Of a stretch of 64,000 bases of DNA, positions 1-13,700 are shown piece after piece. Origin of the DNA: Mesorhabditis belari. Its lineage: Eukaryota > Nematoda > Chromadorea > Rhabditida > Rhabditidae. Within the stretch, counting starts at the first letter, position 1. Each line of letters opens with the position of its first letter. The notes beneath the pieces are model-generated. The model did not search any database, was not told the DNA's origin, and saw only the letters and a list, made by a program, of their open reading frames with translations. The stretch lies in NCBI GenBank assembly GCA_958450365.1, contig CAUEEP010000900.1:927501-991500 (forward strand), read 5' to 3'. Position numbers and translations under genes: made by a program.

Positions 1-423
1 CATTACAATGGAATGAGTGACGCTGCAGCCAATGACGCTGTCGCCACGATGGCACAAGCTTGTCGAAATGTGTTGTTTGGTGAGACTGCTGTCGTCTAAG
101 TATTGATTCCTCTCATTCCTAGCGGCTATTGACGAAGAGGAACTGTCGAAACTTCGCATGAGAATCGATGGGGGCTCAGCTAGGGTTCAGTTGAATGAGC
201 ATGTGAGTCAAAGCTAAAAATTTTACTATTATACTCTGCAAAACATTTACATTATAAACCACTAAGTAGTTGTCAAGTAAAATAGTAATGCAAATCTTGT
301 TTCAATTCAAAGCTTCCTAGAGTTCTCTTTCAGCTCATAAATCTCCTTGCTCGACGACCAATCACCATTGAAAAATCGATTGCCTTGGGCTTCAAGCCTG
401 TCTGCGGAGAGTTATGGTTTTAA
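1..423 (+). CDS. C-terminal end of an unrecognised gene (three exons, 5' end outside window)
   Basis: Three exons join in phase: 1-79, 123-202 and 334-423, ending with TAA. Introns begin GTGAGA and GTGAGT and end in CCTAG and TTTCAG. The 79 + 80 + 90 nt keep one open frame and give the last 82 residues. The visible protein is hydrophilic, with an acidic stretch (AAIDEEELSKLRMRIDGG) and a tail ending KPVCGELWF. I see no catalytic motif, membrane segment or repeat and do not recognise the family. It is on the same strand as the large receptor gene that starts 4.3 kb downstream, with no sign of shared function. Confidence 0.6.
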
Positions 424-2063
424 GATAAAATTTTTTTCGTTTGCATTTTCTTTTTATAATTTCCATCACTAAGATCTTTTATTCATTTTGACAACACATT
501 CTTTGGAATCATTATTTGTTTGCAACAAAGCTTTTTGCTTTGCTTTTTGCAAGAATCTGAATGCAAGAAAAGACAAAAAAGACCGAAACTCTGGACAAGA
601 GTTTAGTATTTAAAATTATGCACAGTAAACATTGAGATGCAATAAAACATTCAAATGATCTCTAAATTACAAAAGAGAATTCACGACCGAGATGTTCAAA
701 CTTGTGCGTCAATCAGATTCCTCCCGTAATATTGAGCACCGCGTTCCTTTATGGTGTTTTGAAAATAATCGTAAAGTTATCAAAACAACAAAAAATGATT
801 AGTCTGAAGAGAAAATATTTCTAATCATCATTCTCGTTTTCTGAAGCCAAAGCACTCTTCAGTCGGAGTTAATTTCACTAAATTTCGCATTCATTCATTA
901 CTCTTTAATCGTCAACTGAACCACCTTCAGTGTGTACAACGAAAAAGAAATAGAATGGAAATGAGAAGGAAAACGAGAACAACATTCGTTTCTCCGTTTC
1001 AAAACTTGTTCAGGAGAATGAAATCCTTGCCTTTTTTGTTTCAAAAGAATAACGGTGAAAAGTGATAAGAAATTTCTTGGCTAAACAGGCAATTCGTTGT
1101 TTGGTTTATTGCAGCATGAAGCTAATAAAAAACTTTTTTTTCCGGTAGTGTGTGTGTGTTTTTCATCTTAAAAAAAATGAAAGTAAAAAATAGCTACACA
1201 AAAAGTGTGAGTAATCGGACTGAAGCCTGTTTTGATAGATTTCATCAGATTAATGTGTTTATTGCCAAGATTTCATCTTTTTTCAATAGAGTTTTTTTCA
1301 CGCTGTGCACTCATTTGAACTCGATGAATCCAGCCTCATTCGACTCATTCTGGGGATTCATTTGAAGTAATAGCCCCACTAACTACGGACAATGATGAGG
1401 AGTTGAATAAGAGAAAATATCCACTGGTGAAGGAAGAATGAATTTGATGATGGGAAAGTAATGGGAAGTGAAGAGAACATACAAATGAACAGCATTGAGC
1501 GCCTTTGCTCCTCCGTTTCTCTTCCCTCTCAATCTTCCCCATCCAGTCCATTTCCCCCGATCATTTCGAATGACTCATTCGCTCACTTTCTGGCACACGA
1601 GAAAGATGGGGGTAAATAAGCGAGAGTTACCCGTTCACTCTCCCAAGTAATGGTCCGAAGTTAGCGGGTTACTCTCAGCTCCCGACGGAAACCTCCCGTC
1701 AACGCAAATTGACCTTGCTTTTTGCAGTGTTTTTACTGAAGCATTTTGTAAGTTACAGTTTTACATCCTATTGTTACATGTTAGTGAGGTGTAATAACAC
1801 GGTTTAAAAAACGGGAAAATTAAACCCCACTTTTAGTTTGTTTTGGTTTTTGTCGGTTTTCGGTTCATGCCCAAAAAAATACTAGTACTAGTACATTGTC
1901 TCAGAAACATCTCTAAATCAGAGTTAAGAAAGAAGCCGTGATGACCATGTTTGAAAGGATAAAGTGCTACACTTTAGCCTCGCCAGTTGAGTTTAGCAGC
2001 ACCCAAGACATGTAGCCAGGACAATAAAAGACAACTGCCTCTTCTAAATCTATTTTGTTATAG

Positions 2064-2121
<58 letters not shown>

Positions 2122-2185
2122 GGGGGAGGGGAAGGGGGGAAAAAAAAAGGGGGGGGGGGGTGGGGGGGTGGGAGGGGGAAAAAAA

Positions 2186-2221
<36 letters not shown>

Positions 2222-2243
2222 CCCCCCCAACTATTATTGAAAA

Positions 2244-2303
<60 letters not shown>

Positions 2304-4742
2304 AAAAAATAAAAAAAAAAAAAAAAAAAAAAAATTTTTTTAATTTTATAAAAAAAAGAAAAAAAAAAAAAAAAAAAAAAGAAGGGGTGAAGAAAAAAAA
2401 GAAAACCCCCCACCCAAAAAAACCAAACCTTTTCCCTTTTCTTTATATCAAAGAAGGACTAGGATAAACGGATTAACTTGAGTTCTACTGGAATAGGTTT
2501 AAAAAAAAAAAAAGTTGCCATTGGCAAGGTGGCTTAGGACTGATCCAATTGGCCTGAAAACCCAAAAGCCATGGCCAAGCCATGCCGAAAGCCTGCAATT
2601 GGCTTGGCCAGGCCTGGAAAATCGGATCTAGGAACAGCCCTGAGGTGGCTATAAAAACTCACAAGGGACTTAATGAAACAGGGCCAGCTTGAAATCAAAT
2701 TTTGGACCAAATTGAATACAAAAAAACTTGGCTTCTGTCTTCTGTTAACAAACCTAAAAACATGATCAAAGGGTAAAAACTTGTCGATGTCGATAGAGAA
2801 TACATTGAATGGCCGAGAAATCAACATTGATTCCAGCAAAGAAACAGAGTATCAATTCAAACAATTCAATTTCGATTCACTTTACTCACCAGACCCAATT
2901 GAAGATCAATTCCGAAAAGATTACCCAATAAACCATCTTGTTTGATCGCAATGATTGGAAAGTAGAATTCGAGGATGAAAGTGTGATTCGAGAAATTCGA
3001 GACCGTCGACTAAGCGATGAATATGAATCTCCTTGAATGAACTGATAATATCTCTGGCTGGCTGATTGACTGTTCAATGCAATTTGCACAATTTTCTGTG
3101 ATGTTAGATGATTTTCTTTGCTACATGCATGTCGATGAAACACTTGTGAATACGCATTTTCTGAATCACGCTTGCGTCAAAATTTTTGTTTTTATCTCTG
3201 TTATTTTTTCTACTCAAACAAGAGCTCACTTGATAATAGAGTCAACAAAACTTATAGGATACCATCGTTTTCCGTGATGCCTTCGGGATGAGATAGATGA
3301 CGACAGATTCGATAAAATGCACGGAGTACCGGAGATTTCCATAAAGTGGTAGTAAATCAAATAATTTGTGCGATTGGGCATCTTTGAGATTTTTTAACAG
3401 AAAATAAATAGTGAGACTATTTCCAAGCAGATGGGTTTCGTTTAGTTCATGGTTCGTTTTTTTAAATCACCTGCACACATCTATCAGATTTTTGAACGGA
3501 AAGTTAAGATGGGTGATACTAAAGTAACAGAAATTACAAAAAATATTAGTACAATTCATTTGCTTACTTATTTAGTGGTGGCAGCTCTTGTCAAGAGCCA
3601 TTTACAAGCTTGATTTACTTGCTAAAAAATAAAATTCTTAATTTTTTTAATCGTCTAATCTTACTTCGACGCTCAAATTCGGAGTCAGCGAGCTATCGAG
3701 GGCTTGGAAACTCGAAATCATTCAAGGCAGTTCTTTTCTCGTATCAATTGTCGTCTAGGAAAAAAAAAATCAACCCTTGGCGTCCAGGAACCTAGCTGAT
3801 AAATTCACCCTCTCTTTTTCATCAGGAACATAAATTCGTCACTCATTTTTGACTGATCTGTGATTCTCTTTTGTGATACTGTGAGCACCGAGAACAGAAA
3901 TGTTTATATGAATTTAACCTGAATACAGGGCACAAATCAAGTAGAATTCGAAATCGAATAGCATCGCGACTAGTTATTACTGCCAACGTGAAGAAGCAGC
4001 TTGTTTTCTCTAGACAGTGCACCATTTGATGCAAATAGACCGCAACTTGAATGCAAATTTATTATACAGCACAAGTAAAGTAGAATCGCGCCTAGTTGTT
4101 AGTGTTTCAACACCATTAAGTTCTATTTTTAAAGAAACAAGGTAGTTTTCTCTTGTAGCTTTAGGGGTCTTTTAAATAACTTTTTGCTTTTGCTTTAGTC
4201 AAAGCTGCAAAAGAATTGAATCTCAATAAATGCACACTCAAAGTAATCGTTCGGTGATTTGGCTGTATTGCCAAAATACATCGAGACTTTGAAACTTTCA
4301 TTCTTTTCGGTTTTAGAAAAGGAAAGGGCTCTATTCTTTTTATTTTTGTGTTTCCGATTATTCTTCCGCGTTCTAATCACAGAGGAAAAAGTTTTAACAT
4401 AACGTCTCAGCCTTTAGCAAAGCATAGGGTAGAGCTTAATCGTTATCAGCGGTGTGAGTTCCGTTAATGCCCACAACGGACCTCAACGCACAGAGTGCAA
4501 GGGGCTCTATAGAAGAAAAGCTGGCAAAATAAGGAAATAGAGAAAAGAATAGGGGATTTCTCCAAAAAGTCGATGCACTGATCAATGATGGCGAAAGAAC
4601 TTAAGAGCACCGGGCTTACGTGGCAAAAATGGGCAAAATATTTTTTTGTTTTTAGGAAATCTTGATAGCCTACATAAAGGGTAGTTTTATTCAAACTTTT
4701 CCATTTTATCAGTTTGTTGCAGAAATTTACAGGAACTCTGTG
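424..4742. other. Intergenic region, no gene recognised
   Basis: About 4.3 kb between the partial first gene and receptor copy A. Reading both strands I find no run of exons with plausible splice sites and no recognisable protein. It holds the homopolymer block at 2069-2400 and AT-rich unique sequence. Open frames inside the homopolymer block (poly-Phe, poly-Gly, poly-Lys) are composition artefacts. The promoter of receptor copy A should lie at the right end; no TATA box stands out. Confidence 0.5.
2069..2400. repeat. Homopolymer block: poly-T, poly-G, short poly-C, poly-T, poly-A
   Basis: About 50 T are followed by about 95 mostly G (with A interruptions), roughly ten C, another run of about 50 T, then mostly A to about 2400. 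The order is partly complementary (G then C, T then A), so parts could fold back. It is unlike simple microsatellites in having sharp switches between single-base tracts. It could be a genuine low-complexity locus or a consensus error where reads failed. Confidence 0.85.
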
Positions 4743-7700
4743 ATGTTGTTGCTGACGCTCTTTCTGTTGATGCCAGACTCAAATGAGGGTTTGGTCTTCA
4801 ATCTGACGGACGACAATCCATCTTTTGCCTTCCATGGAGCCCGGCTGGCACGTGTCGGGGCATGTTACTTCCAGGAGTAAAATGATTCAAGTTAAACTTT
4901 AACTCGGAACGACCTCGTTCATCAAATGCAAAAAAGACCCAGATCTGTCCGCAAGTCTAGAATTTTCAGAATATCGGCCATAGACATTTGAAAATCCATA
5001 CACGTAAACCTCTTTAGTAAAGTTTCAAAAGAGTATTTTGAGAACTGCGTATCGAAAGTGATGTATGTTTAGGTAAAATAACAAAACCATGCAAAAAACT
5101 TTACCTAGTGACCCGTTAGAAATATAAGATATGTACTATACATATTACAGGGTATTTCTACTACTAGGTGTCGACGGCTAGTGCGGGCTTTTTGGATAGA
5201 ATTTTCGGGACATCGGCCGTAGACATTTGAAAATAATATATTACAGGCAGACCTGCCATATCACGAAAATTCTGTTCTGTTTTGGGAACAGCTTTGGAGC
5301 ATTTGATAAACGCGAGTTGTTCAAGTCGATAGTCCATTTTTGTTTCACCTTATATATCAATATAATAGTGATCCTTCAGAGCATCATTGTTAGCACAAAA
5401 TTTACGAGAATCAGCGTGGTCTACTCGCAACAAGGGTGCTTAAAATATGAGGATAAACAGGTAAGACGAAAAATTGCGTATTGGTATCGCCTTTTCCATT
5501 CAGTGCCAGGACGAAAAGCCATTTTCGATGAAGGGCGGCCAACTGACCGATGAATCGCCATTTGACTTGCAAGCGCTCCTTTCTGAATACCAACTCCCAT
5601 TTCAGACAGTACATCAGCGTGGATGAGCCAAACTTTTCGACCGTTAGAAAGATATATGGGTTTTTTTGGAACGTGTACGGTCGTCGGTCGATCACGTTGA
5701 CCTTTGAAAACAGCTCGCTGAGCAACTCGAGAGATTGGGCCGTTCTGCTCTGCATTGGGAATTGCGGTATTACTGGTTCTATACCATTTCGTAAAGTCAT
5801 TTCGTAAAGAATCATTTCGCAAAAGTATCATTTCATAAAAATCATTTAAAAAACCATGACTATTTCAGGATTGACTTTTCCTGGTCTCGGTAAAGACAAC
5901 GCGAACCTGGAGATTTACATTTCGGTGGTTTACTCTCCGAATGATTTTCTATGGTATTGCGGTTACTGGACGATTGTTCCTCATCCGGATACCTATACGT
6001 TTGTTTTCTTTTTACGAAAAGAACTTCCTACTTTAGAATGACTAAAAATATTTTTTTACATTCAATAGCCAAATATATTTACAATCACGGTTCTAAATCG
6101 GCTGTTGTTGTCGTGTAGATTATAAATTTTTGTTGTAGTTGCGAAACAATAATAAAAAAGCAAGCACAGTAGGCACAAATCCTTATTTGAGAATCCTTCT
6201 TTAAATCCTTGAGTCCTGGATAACTGATAAGAGCTCATTGTATTGGGTTGGTGCATTGAAAACTGCGGGAATTTGAACTAAAATTTATTGAAAATAAAAC
6301 CATAAGTTCATTCCAAATAATTTCCATTAGTATTGACGACTTCTGCCCATTTTAAAGGCAATTGGCGGATTTCTCTTTCGTAGTGGGATTTTGGTTTTTC
6401 AATCGGAAAACTTTTGGAGCCAATTTTTGACTGCTTTTTCCGAAGCGAAGTATTCTCCCGTAAGCTCATTACTCATGGTCCGGAATAAATAGCAATCAGA
6501 AGGGGCAAGGCGAACTGTATGGGGGATGCGCCTCAAACAAGGCTGTTTATTTTAGAGCGAGTCAGTTTTGCAACATGAGGGCGTTGTCGTGGAGGAGAAC
6601 GATCTTTGACTTGGAGGGTCGATTCATCTTCAGGGACTCATTCACCTTTTCCAACTGTTCGCTGTACAGGGTGCGGCAAAAGTTCTGACACTTTTTCTAA
6701 AAGAAATAAAAGTTGGAAACTTTGGCAATATGAGCGAGAGAGCGAGAGTCGAGCGGGCTCCATGGACCGGCGCCCAGTCCTGCTGAAGGGTAAATCCAGT
6801 TTGTCCGAAATGATTCGCTGCCCAGGGCTCTAAGACATCCTTTAACGCCTTTTGCTAGTAGACCTTAGCGTTGATTTTTTCGATCGATGAACACAAGAGG
6901 CGTCTTTCCTGTGGCACAGATGCCGGCCCACACCATAACGGACGATGTTGACGGACCATCAATTTGGCTGCAAAAGTGTTTTTCAGACCTCGCTTGAGAA
7001 GTTGGCGATGGTTTTGACGATTGTGGATCGGTTGAACGGTGAAGGTCTTCTCATCTGTGAACACAACCTTGTCCAAACGACCAGCAGCGACCAGGTGCAA
7101 CATCTTCTTCGCTTTAGCCATCCTCTTTTGCTTCATGGCGTCGCTCAGGAAATGAACCCGAGCAAATTTGTAGCTGGACATTCCAAGTTTCTCATGAACA
7201 ATCCTTCGAACGCTTCTTTCGCTGATTCGGGCTTGTGTCCATCTTTCTCATTGAACGAGTGGGATTTCGACGGATTCAGCATCTGACTTTGTTTGTGTTC
7301 TCTGGAGTGATGGCTGTGGTTGGTCGCCCGCTTCTTGTACGGTCCTGATCGTTGCCCCGCTGCTTGAATCATTCAATGGCAGACTTTTTTGGATATCCGG
7401 TGACTCGAACAATCTCCATCGGTATCTTTCCGGCTTTGTGCAACTCAAGTATCACAGTGCGCCTCTTTTTAGCATCCATATTGAAAGCGAACCCAAACAA
7501 AAACGTTGTTTCTTATTAAAAATAAGGAAAAACAGTTTAACGACTGTTAAAGAACAAAAAGTGAGCCAAATACTGTTTTTTGAAATTTTATACAGTCGTT
7601 TGAAAAAAAGTGTCAGAACTTTTGCCGCACCCTGTATTTGATTGTATTAAGGGTCGTCTTGCTATCCAGCAACTCCCAGTACACTATTCCACCTATATCC

Positions 7701-10700
7701 CAGAAAACGCAGAGCATAAACTTCTTCTGGTGCAAATAGGGCTTAGGGTCACTTTCGGGTTTCTCGCCTGGCTCCACCCATTGCCGCTTCTTCCAAAAGT
7801 TCACAGATCACAGATAAAACCCATTTCTCATCTCCTGTCACAATTCGAGGAAGAAAGGATTTCCTTTCGTATCGTGAGAGATGAGCGGCACTGATCGAGG
7901 CGCGCTGCCACTTCTGGGGGTTATTGAGGTCATGGGGCACCCAAGCCTCAAGTTTCGATTTCAATCCAAGGGTATGGAGATTCCTTAGCACTGTAGCATG
8001 ATCAACCCCTAACTCTTCGAGTAATTTGGAATCATCCAGTTAGGGTGCCGCTCCACGGCCCTCTGCATCTTTCAAAGATTTGTCCCCAGATCGAAACTTG
8101 GCAAACCATACTCGACACGTTCTTTCGGAATGTGGGTCCTCCCCATATATCTTTTTACTATTATCAGCTGCCAAACCTGCACTGTGCTCTTGTAGGAACT
8201 CATGAAGCATGACATGACGAATATGTCTCGGTGGCAGATTGTCGAGTGCAATAGAAGAAGTGAAGAAAAATACCAAAAAATAAAAAGCTGGAAGCATAAT
8301 TTTTTCGCAATAATTAGGGGAAATATTGAAGAAAACAATGAACCCCCCTTTCAGCTGGCTCTATGCTGTTGTTTTCTTTATCTGCGAGTCCCGCGAAATA
8401 GCCCGCAGTTTTCAATGCACCAGTCCAATATATCGAGACTCGACTGCATCTCAAATCTCATCAACCGTGTATTTTATTCAGTGAGGACGGTCCAAGGACA
8501 CTCATCGAGCCCCTCTACAATGGGCTCTCTCCTCAGTACTGTCAAATGTCTGATGTGATTTTAGAGATTCTGAAGCCAAAAGATTTTAAAGATTTCAGCA
8601 GTCGTGTGATTCAAGCATTACGTTTTATGTGATAGCCGGTGGGATTCCAAATCCAGCGGTTAACAATGACATGGTCCTGTACAAGGGGAGGTAATGGTTG
8701 ACGGACAGGCGTCTCCAAAGAACTTTTTTCAAGCGGTGGTCGTCCTATTTTATCGAAGAACACGGCAGTCACATTAATCAGAGGAGATTTGGAATGCTCT
8801 AACGGATGGGCAAACAAGTGCAATTATTGTTTTTCTTTTCGAATCTCATCAATCGGTTCGGGTTTAGTCAATTCAAACTCAAGCTACTAAAGCTTATGTT
8901 TTTTGCTTACAAAATGCAATGTTTATCTAGGTCACAAAGTTCAACAATGGGATATCCATTTTTGTTATACTAGTCATTTCAATTATATGTTGTAGGAAAT
9001 CTTTTGCTTGGGTTTTGAACTTTAATGGATAACTAACTGAGATGTACAAGGCATCGAAGTCGTTGTTTTGAAGTATTGCAAGCTCACCTATTCTTATCTC
9101 TTCAATTTCTGTTTTTGCATTTGCTAGATGAGCCCCTGGGTCCTTTCTCCGTTTGGACTCCGCCTTACTATCCATGGATCTATGACAGAGAGCTCCGAAA
9201 TGAGCTCAACACACAAAAGAGAAATCTGATTCGGATGGGAGGCCACTTCGTGGATACGGTTTCCCTAAAAGCTTTTTGGCGGTGAATTTCAACTTCAATT
9301 TCAGGATGAAGGAGGCAAATTCCGAGAAGTGAAGGCAGAAATCCGTCAACTTTCTGGTGGAACTCTTCAGTTATTCGTCGCAGAATCAATCGGAAGTGGC
9401 TGTGCCTCAACAAGAGAACTCGAAAATGGAAGGTCTGTAAAATTAAGTTTTATGTTTGCTCGCCAAACTCTGCGAGTTTTTACTCGCTATAAACATAATA
9501 TCATTTTTCTCATAAGCTTTTCCGATATAATGTATTGTCCACTAATTTTGAGGTTGGACAATTTATTCAAAAACCAGTGTTATTTAACCAAAAAACCTAA
9601 CAAAAATCCATAAAAATCATAACAACAATAACAACCGCAAACGACAACAAAACGATTCCTACAATACAAAAACCAACATTACTCAAGACATGTGGTGCCT
9701 CCTTGGGCTTCTATCGAATCTTTGATATATGGCCGCATGCCGCTGCTTGATTTCCATCTTCCTCGGCGTTGTAGAGCTTCTAGTGGAACTCCTCGTGCTG
9801 CTTCCGTAGATGCTCCGCCTGCGCGCAGCGAGTGCGAAGTGAAGTTGGACCATCCAAATTGTTTGAAGAAATTGGTTAATTCAGTGGCCGCAGCTCGTGG
9901 TTGAATGGGCCCATTCCTGCCAGGAAAAACGTATGTTGTGGCGGCCTGTTTTCTCCATTTGTACCAGAGTTGACTGGCAGGAGTGCCGTTTGGAAAGCTG
10001 ACGAATGTACTTCTTCCTTCCGCTTCCTGGTCGTTTTTGGCTTTCCGGATTGTAAGTTCCCAAACCCCGTTCCCGAGTTCTTTGATGTCTTCCCAGCGGA
10101 GTGCTGACGCTTCGGAGACACGGAGAAGTCCACCAAACATTAGCAATGCCATCGTAGCCATTCGTTTTTCTTTTCCCGATGATGTCTCTAGCCCTTTGTC
10201 GATCACGATTCTCAGCTCCTCCAGTGACATAGCTTGGTGATGTTTGACCGGGGTCTCGCTTCTCTTTACCGCTTGCAAAATTGCTTGGATGTGTCGTTGC
10301 CAAGCGTTTGGCCGGTTGCCGTTGAAGAAATTGAACGCCGCCACTTTGACTTGTAGAGCACTATGTTTTATGCTTCTCGATTTCTCCAGTAAGAAGAGAA
10401 CCAGCGACGAGGTGTCCTTCCGATCCAGATCCCATTTGGCCGCGAAACGTCTTCTTTCTTCTTCAGCTCGTGTGTAGAGATTCAGCGATGACGGGGCGAC
10501 TTCTTTTCCGATGAGTTCTTCAAGGCGATTCACCAACGTATGCGGCACCTTTGCTTGATTCAACAGGTCGAGTACCAAAGACCACTTCTCGTGCACGAGC
10601 GACTCTATAAAGATAAAAGGATAAGGAATTTAATATTGATTATTAAAGGGGTGGGTGGGGTGGGGCTATAAACTAACTTACGCCATTGAAAATTGTCCAG

Positions 10701-13700
10701 AATGAAAATTTTTTTCCTTTTAAACACGATTAAACACGAATTAGCCCTTGGCGGGTTACGGTAAACAGCTTATAAGAAAAATACCATTATGTTTGCTCGC
10801 CAAACTCTGCGAGTTTTTACTCGCTATAAACATAATATCCTTTTTCTCATAAGCTTTTCCGATATAATGTATTGTCCACTAATTTTGAGGTTGGACAATT
10901 TAATCAAAAACCAGTGTAGAATGCAGTACCTGTGTATTAAGTACCTGTGAAATCTATGTGTAAAAAGATGAACCGAGACTTAGTGGCTTCATCGCTAAAG
11001 GCCGTATTGCCGCCGGTGGAAGGTATCAAAATTTTTGCACCTTGACCAAAAATCAGAGAATCTTTCACAAAGTTTTGAAACTGGCCTTTCTCGTTTATTA
11101 GTAAAGGCCATACTGGATGTGATGTCCACTTGGGAAGCCCCCAAATACCTCTGGTACCGAACAAACTTTCCCACCTGATGGATTTGCAAAGTAGTGACGG
11201 CGGTGGGACGACCCATGTTCGGTATGGTGCGGACCACCATTCTTTCCAAGCGAATGCATCTTCTCCAGCGGCTTTTGCACTTGGGTATCTAGACACAAAT
11301 GTTGAACACTTAGTATTGAACTCGTCTGCAAATAAATCTACGTCCGTTTACCCCCAACGTCTCATTAACATATCCGCTATTTGCTGTTTAATACCCTAAT
11401 CTGCACTTTCTACTTGTCTGCTCATTTCATCTGCATCTTCATTCAATTCCCTTGGAATCCAAAAAGCATTTACTTGGATAGCCGATACGCTGCATGTTCT
11501 ATGAATTTCTTGGGACAAAGCTTGTAGTTCTTTCTTCATGCTGCCTTTATTTACTATAGCTACCGCGCCTCGATTATCGCAGAAAACTTTTAACGTTTCG
11601 CCGGCTCTTAGCTTATGAACAAACGAGTCTATGCCAAAACTAATACCTTTCAACTCTCTAAGTGTGCTTGATTCTAGTTTTTCTTGTGCCGTTAAGTTTC
11701 TTGCTGCTCTCAACGTGTACCGTTCTTTTATAAACGCTGCGCCTAGCGTTAATGCAGAAGCATCCGTAAACAGTAAAGCCTCACCTTCCGATATTGATGG
11801 AGCCAACGAGCGTCTTGGTGTTTGCAATAACCGTTTCGCCCACGAATTCCATTCGATTTGTTCTTCCACTGTTGGTTTGATTTGTTTTGTGGCCGCGGTG
11901 CCAATACACTGTGCATTTGCTATCACTTGCGAGGTCGACCGCGTCGAACGCACCGCATCTAAAACAACAAGATGCATTGAAATAACTGATCACACAAAAC
12001 GCCTTCGGTCCTGGACCGTTGGTACTACGCTGCGTAGTATTTGCACCTGGTGCAGAGCTTTTTCCACCCGGTGGCTGCTCACGGAAACTGTTCCGACCTT
12101 CAAATCAACTTCAAATCCTAAAAAGTTTAGCTCTTGAATCGGCTCAAGTATCGACTTTTCTTTTGCGATTGTTATGCCTGCCTTTTCTATGGCGTCTTGC
12201 AAAAGAATCTTTGCTCGATTAATCTCCGCCAGACTGTTGGCAAATACCAAACCATCATCTAAATACAACACTATATTGACTGCTTGTTCCCTCAAAGCTT
12301 TTACCCATGGTCGAAACATTTTTGTGAACAGCCACGGAGCCGGGGATAAGCCAAAAGGTAAAACCAAAAACTTATAGAACTTTTCTTGCCACTTAAAGCC
12401 CAGAAATTTTTGTGACTTCGGGTGTATTTTTATGTGATGATAACCCGCTTTGAAGTCAAACTTTAGCATGTAGCCACCGGGTGGTAGAATATCTATCACT
12501 GATGACAAATCTTCTAATCGAAAGTTGGTTTTGTGCAAAAACTGATTGAGATAGGATAAGTCCAGAATTAATCTCAATTTTGTTAAATTTTTTGCTACTA
12601 GAAGAGGCGACACCCACTCGAGTTGTTGAACCTCGACCTCTTCAATAGCTCCCCGGTCTATTAAACTATTCACCTCCTTTTCCACAAAATTATGATGTCT
12701 AAGCACACTAGACCTGTTCTCTTCCCAGGCTTTTTTGACCAGAGGTGTATGAAAATGAATTTGATAGCCTTTTGAAATTACATCTAACCAAAATTGTGAA
12801 CACCCTAACATTTTCCAAAAGCCTACTGAGGCACTAAAGTTAACATGAACACGCTCACCACTGTTTGCTGCTTCCGGCACGGCATTGATAGCGGGTGTGA
12901 CCTTACTGATTGCACGCATAGCATTGGATTGGACGTCCTTGTGGCCGGCTGCTAACAGCACCATATCCATATCGCGACGAAGTGGGTTGCATTGTTTGTT
13001 TGAGTTCCTCGATGGCTCGAAGCACATCGTTGTTACCATTGAAATTGCGGGACGGAGGACTGGCAAAAGCTCCGCCCCGTTCAAGAAAGGGCCGCTCGCC
13101 AAAACGTCTCTTCTTCGATGCCGGACCGTTGTTGCTCAGGAGCTTGCTTGCGAGAAGGATTCCTCCCAGCCCTTTGTCACCATCAGCTCCCGTAATAGTT
13201 TTAATCTTCTCCGCTACTTCTGCCAGTTCAAATGCTCTTGGATCATCGTCGGCGGCCACCAACAACGAGTTTCTTTCTTGCAGGCACCGAATTGCTTCTC
13301 TGATATTCTCTTCTTCGCCGCTCTCTAGCAGATTGATGATCTTCAAGTTGAGTTCGACTTGTGTAGCAAACGATTTGGATTTTAGCGTCGTCGACTTTGC
13401 CAGAATCTTCGCCGTCAGCTTCTGCTCCAGATGTTGCTCCAGACGTGTCAGGCTTTCTTGCACATTCGCATCGTCTGCCATTACCTAAAACTAAGAAATA
13501 TTGGCAGAGAAATGCAACGATTAAATTGAATTAAGAACACAACACAACTTCGCTATAAACTAAATTACGCCATTGAAAATTGTCCAGAATGAAAATTTTT
13601 GTCAAAATTTTTTCCTTTTAAACACGATTAAACACGAATTAGCCCTTGGCGGGTTACGGTAAACAGCTTATAAGAAAAATACCATTAAATTGTGAAAAAC

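Larger units (their letters stand above)
9450..13687 (-). mobile_element. PAT-type (DIRS-like) tyrosine-recombinase retrotransposon with split direct repeats
   Basis: Order on the + strand: repeat A (9450-9580), recombinase gene, repeat B (10665-10789) joined directly to repeat A (10787-10917), RNase H and RT genes, gag, repeat B (13552-13687). All genes read on the minus strand. This A...B-A...B arrangement is the split-direct-repeat layout of PAT elements. A tyrosine recombinase replaces the DDE integrase and there are no long terminal repeats. A1 and A2 differ at 2 of 131 positions; the right B copy has about 11 extra bases. TTA borders both ends (9450-9452, 13685-13687). It lies antisense in an intron of receptor copy A, between the exon ending near 9431 and the exon at about 13739. 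Confidence 0.93.

Noticed and set aside
1967..2467. Open frames giving poly-Phe, poly-Gly, poly-Pro and poly-Lys proteins
   Set aside because: They are translations of the homopolymer block and have no start context or normal composition.
5411..5831. Two overlapping minus-strand open frames of about 135 codons
   Set aside because: They lie antisense to receptor copy A exons whose sense frame aligns with copy B; they are shadows.
12885..13488. Plus-strand open frames of 147 and 168 codons
   Set aside because: They are antisense to the PAT gag gene, which has a clear domain structure on the other strand.
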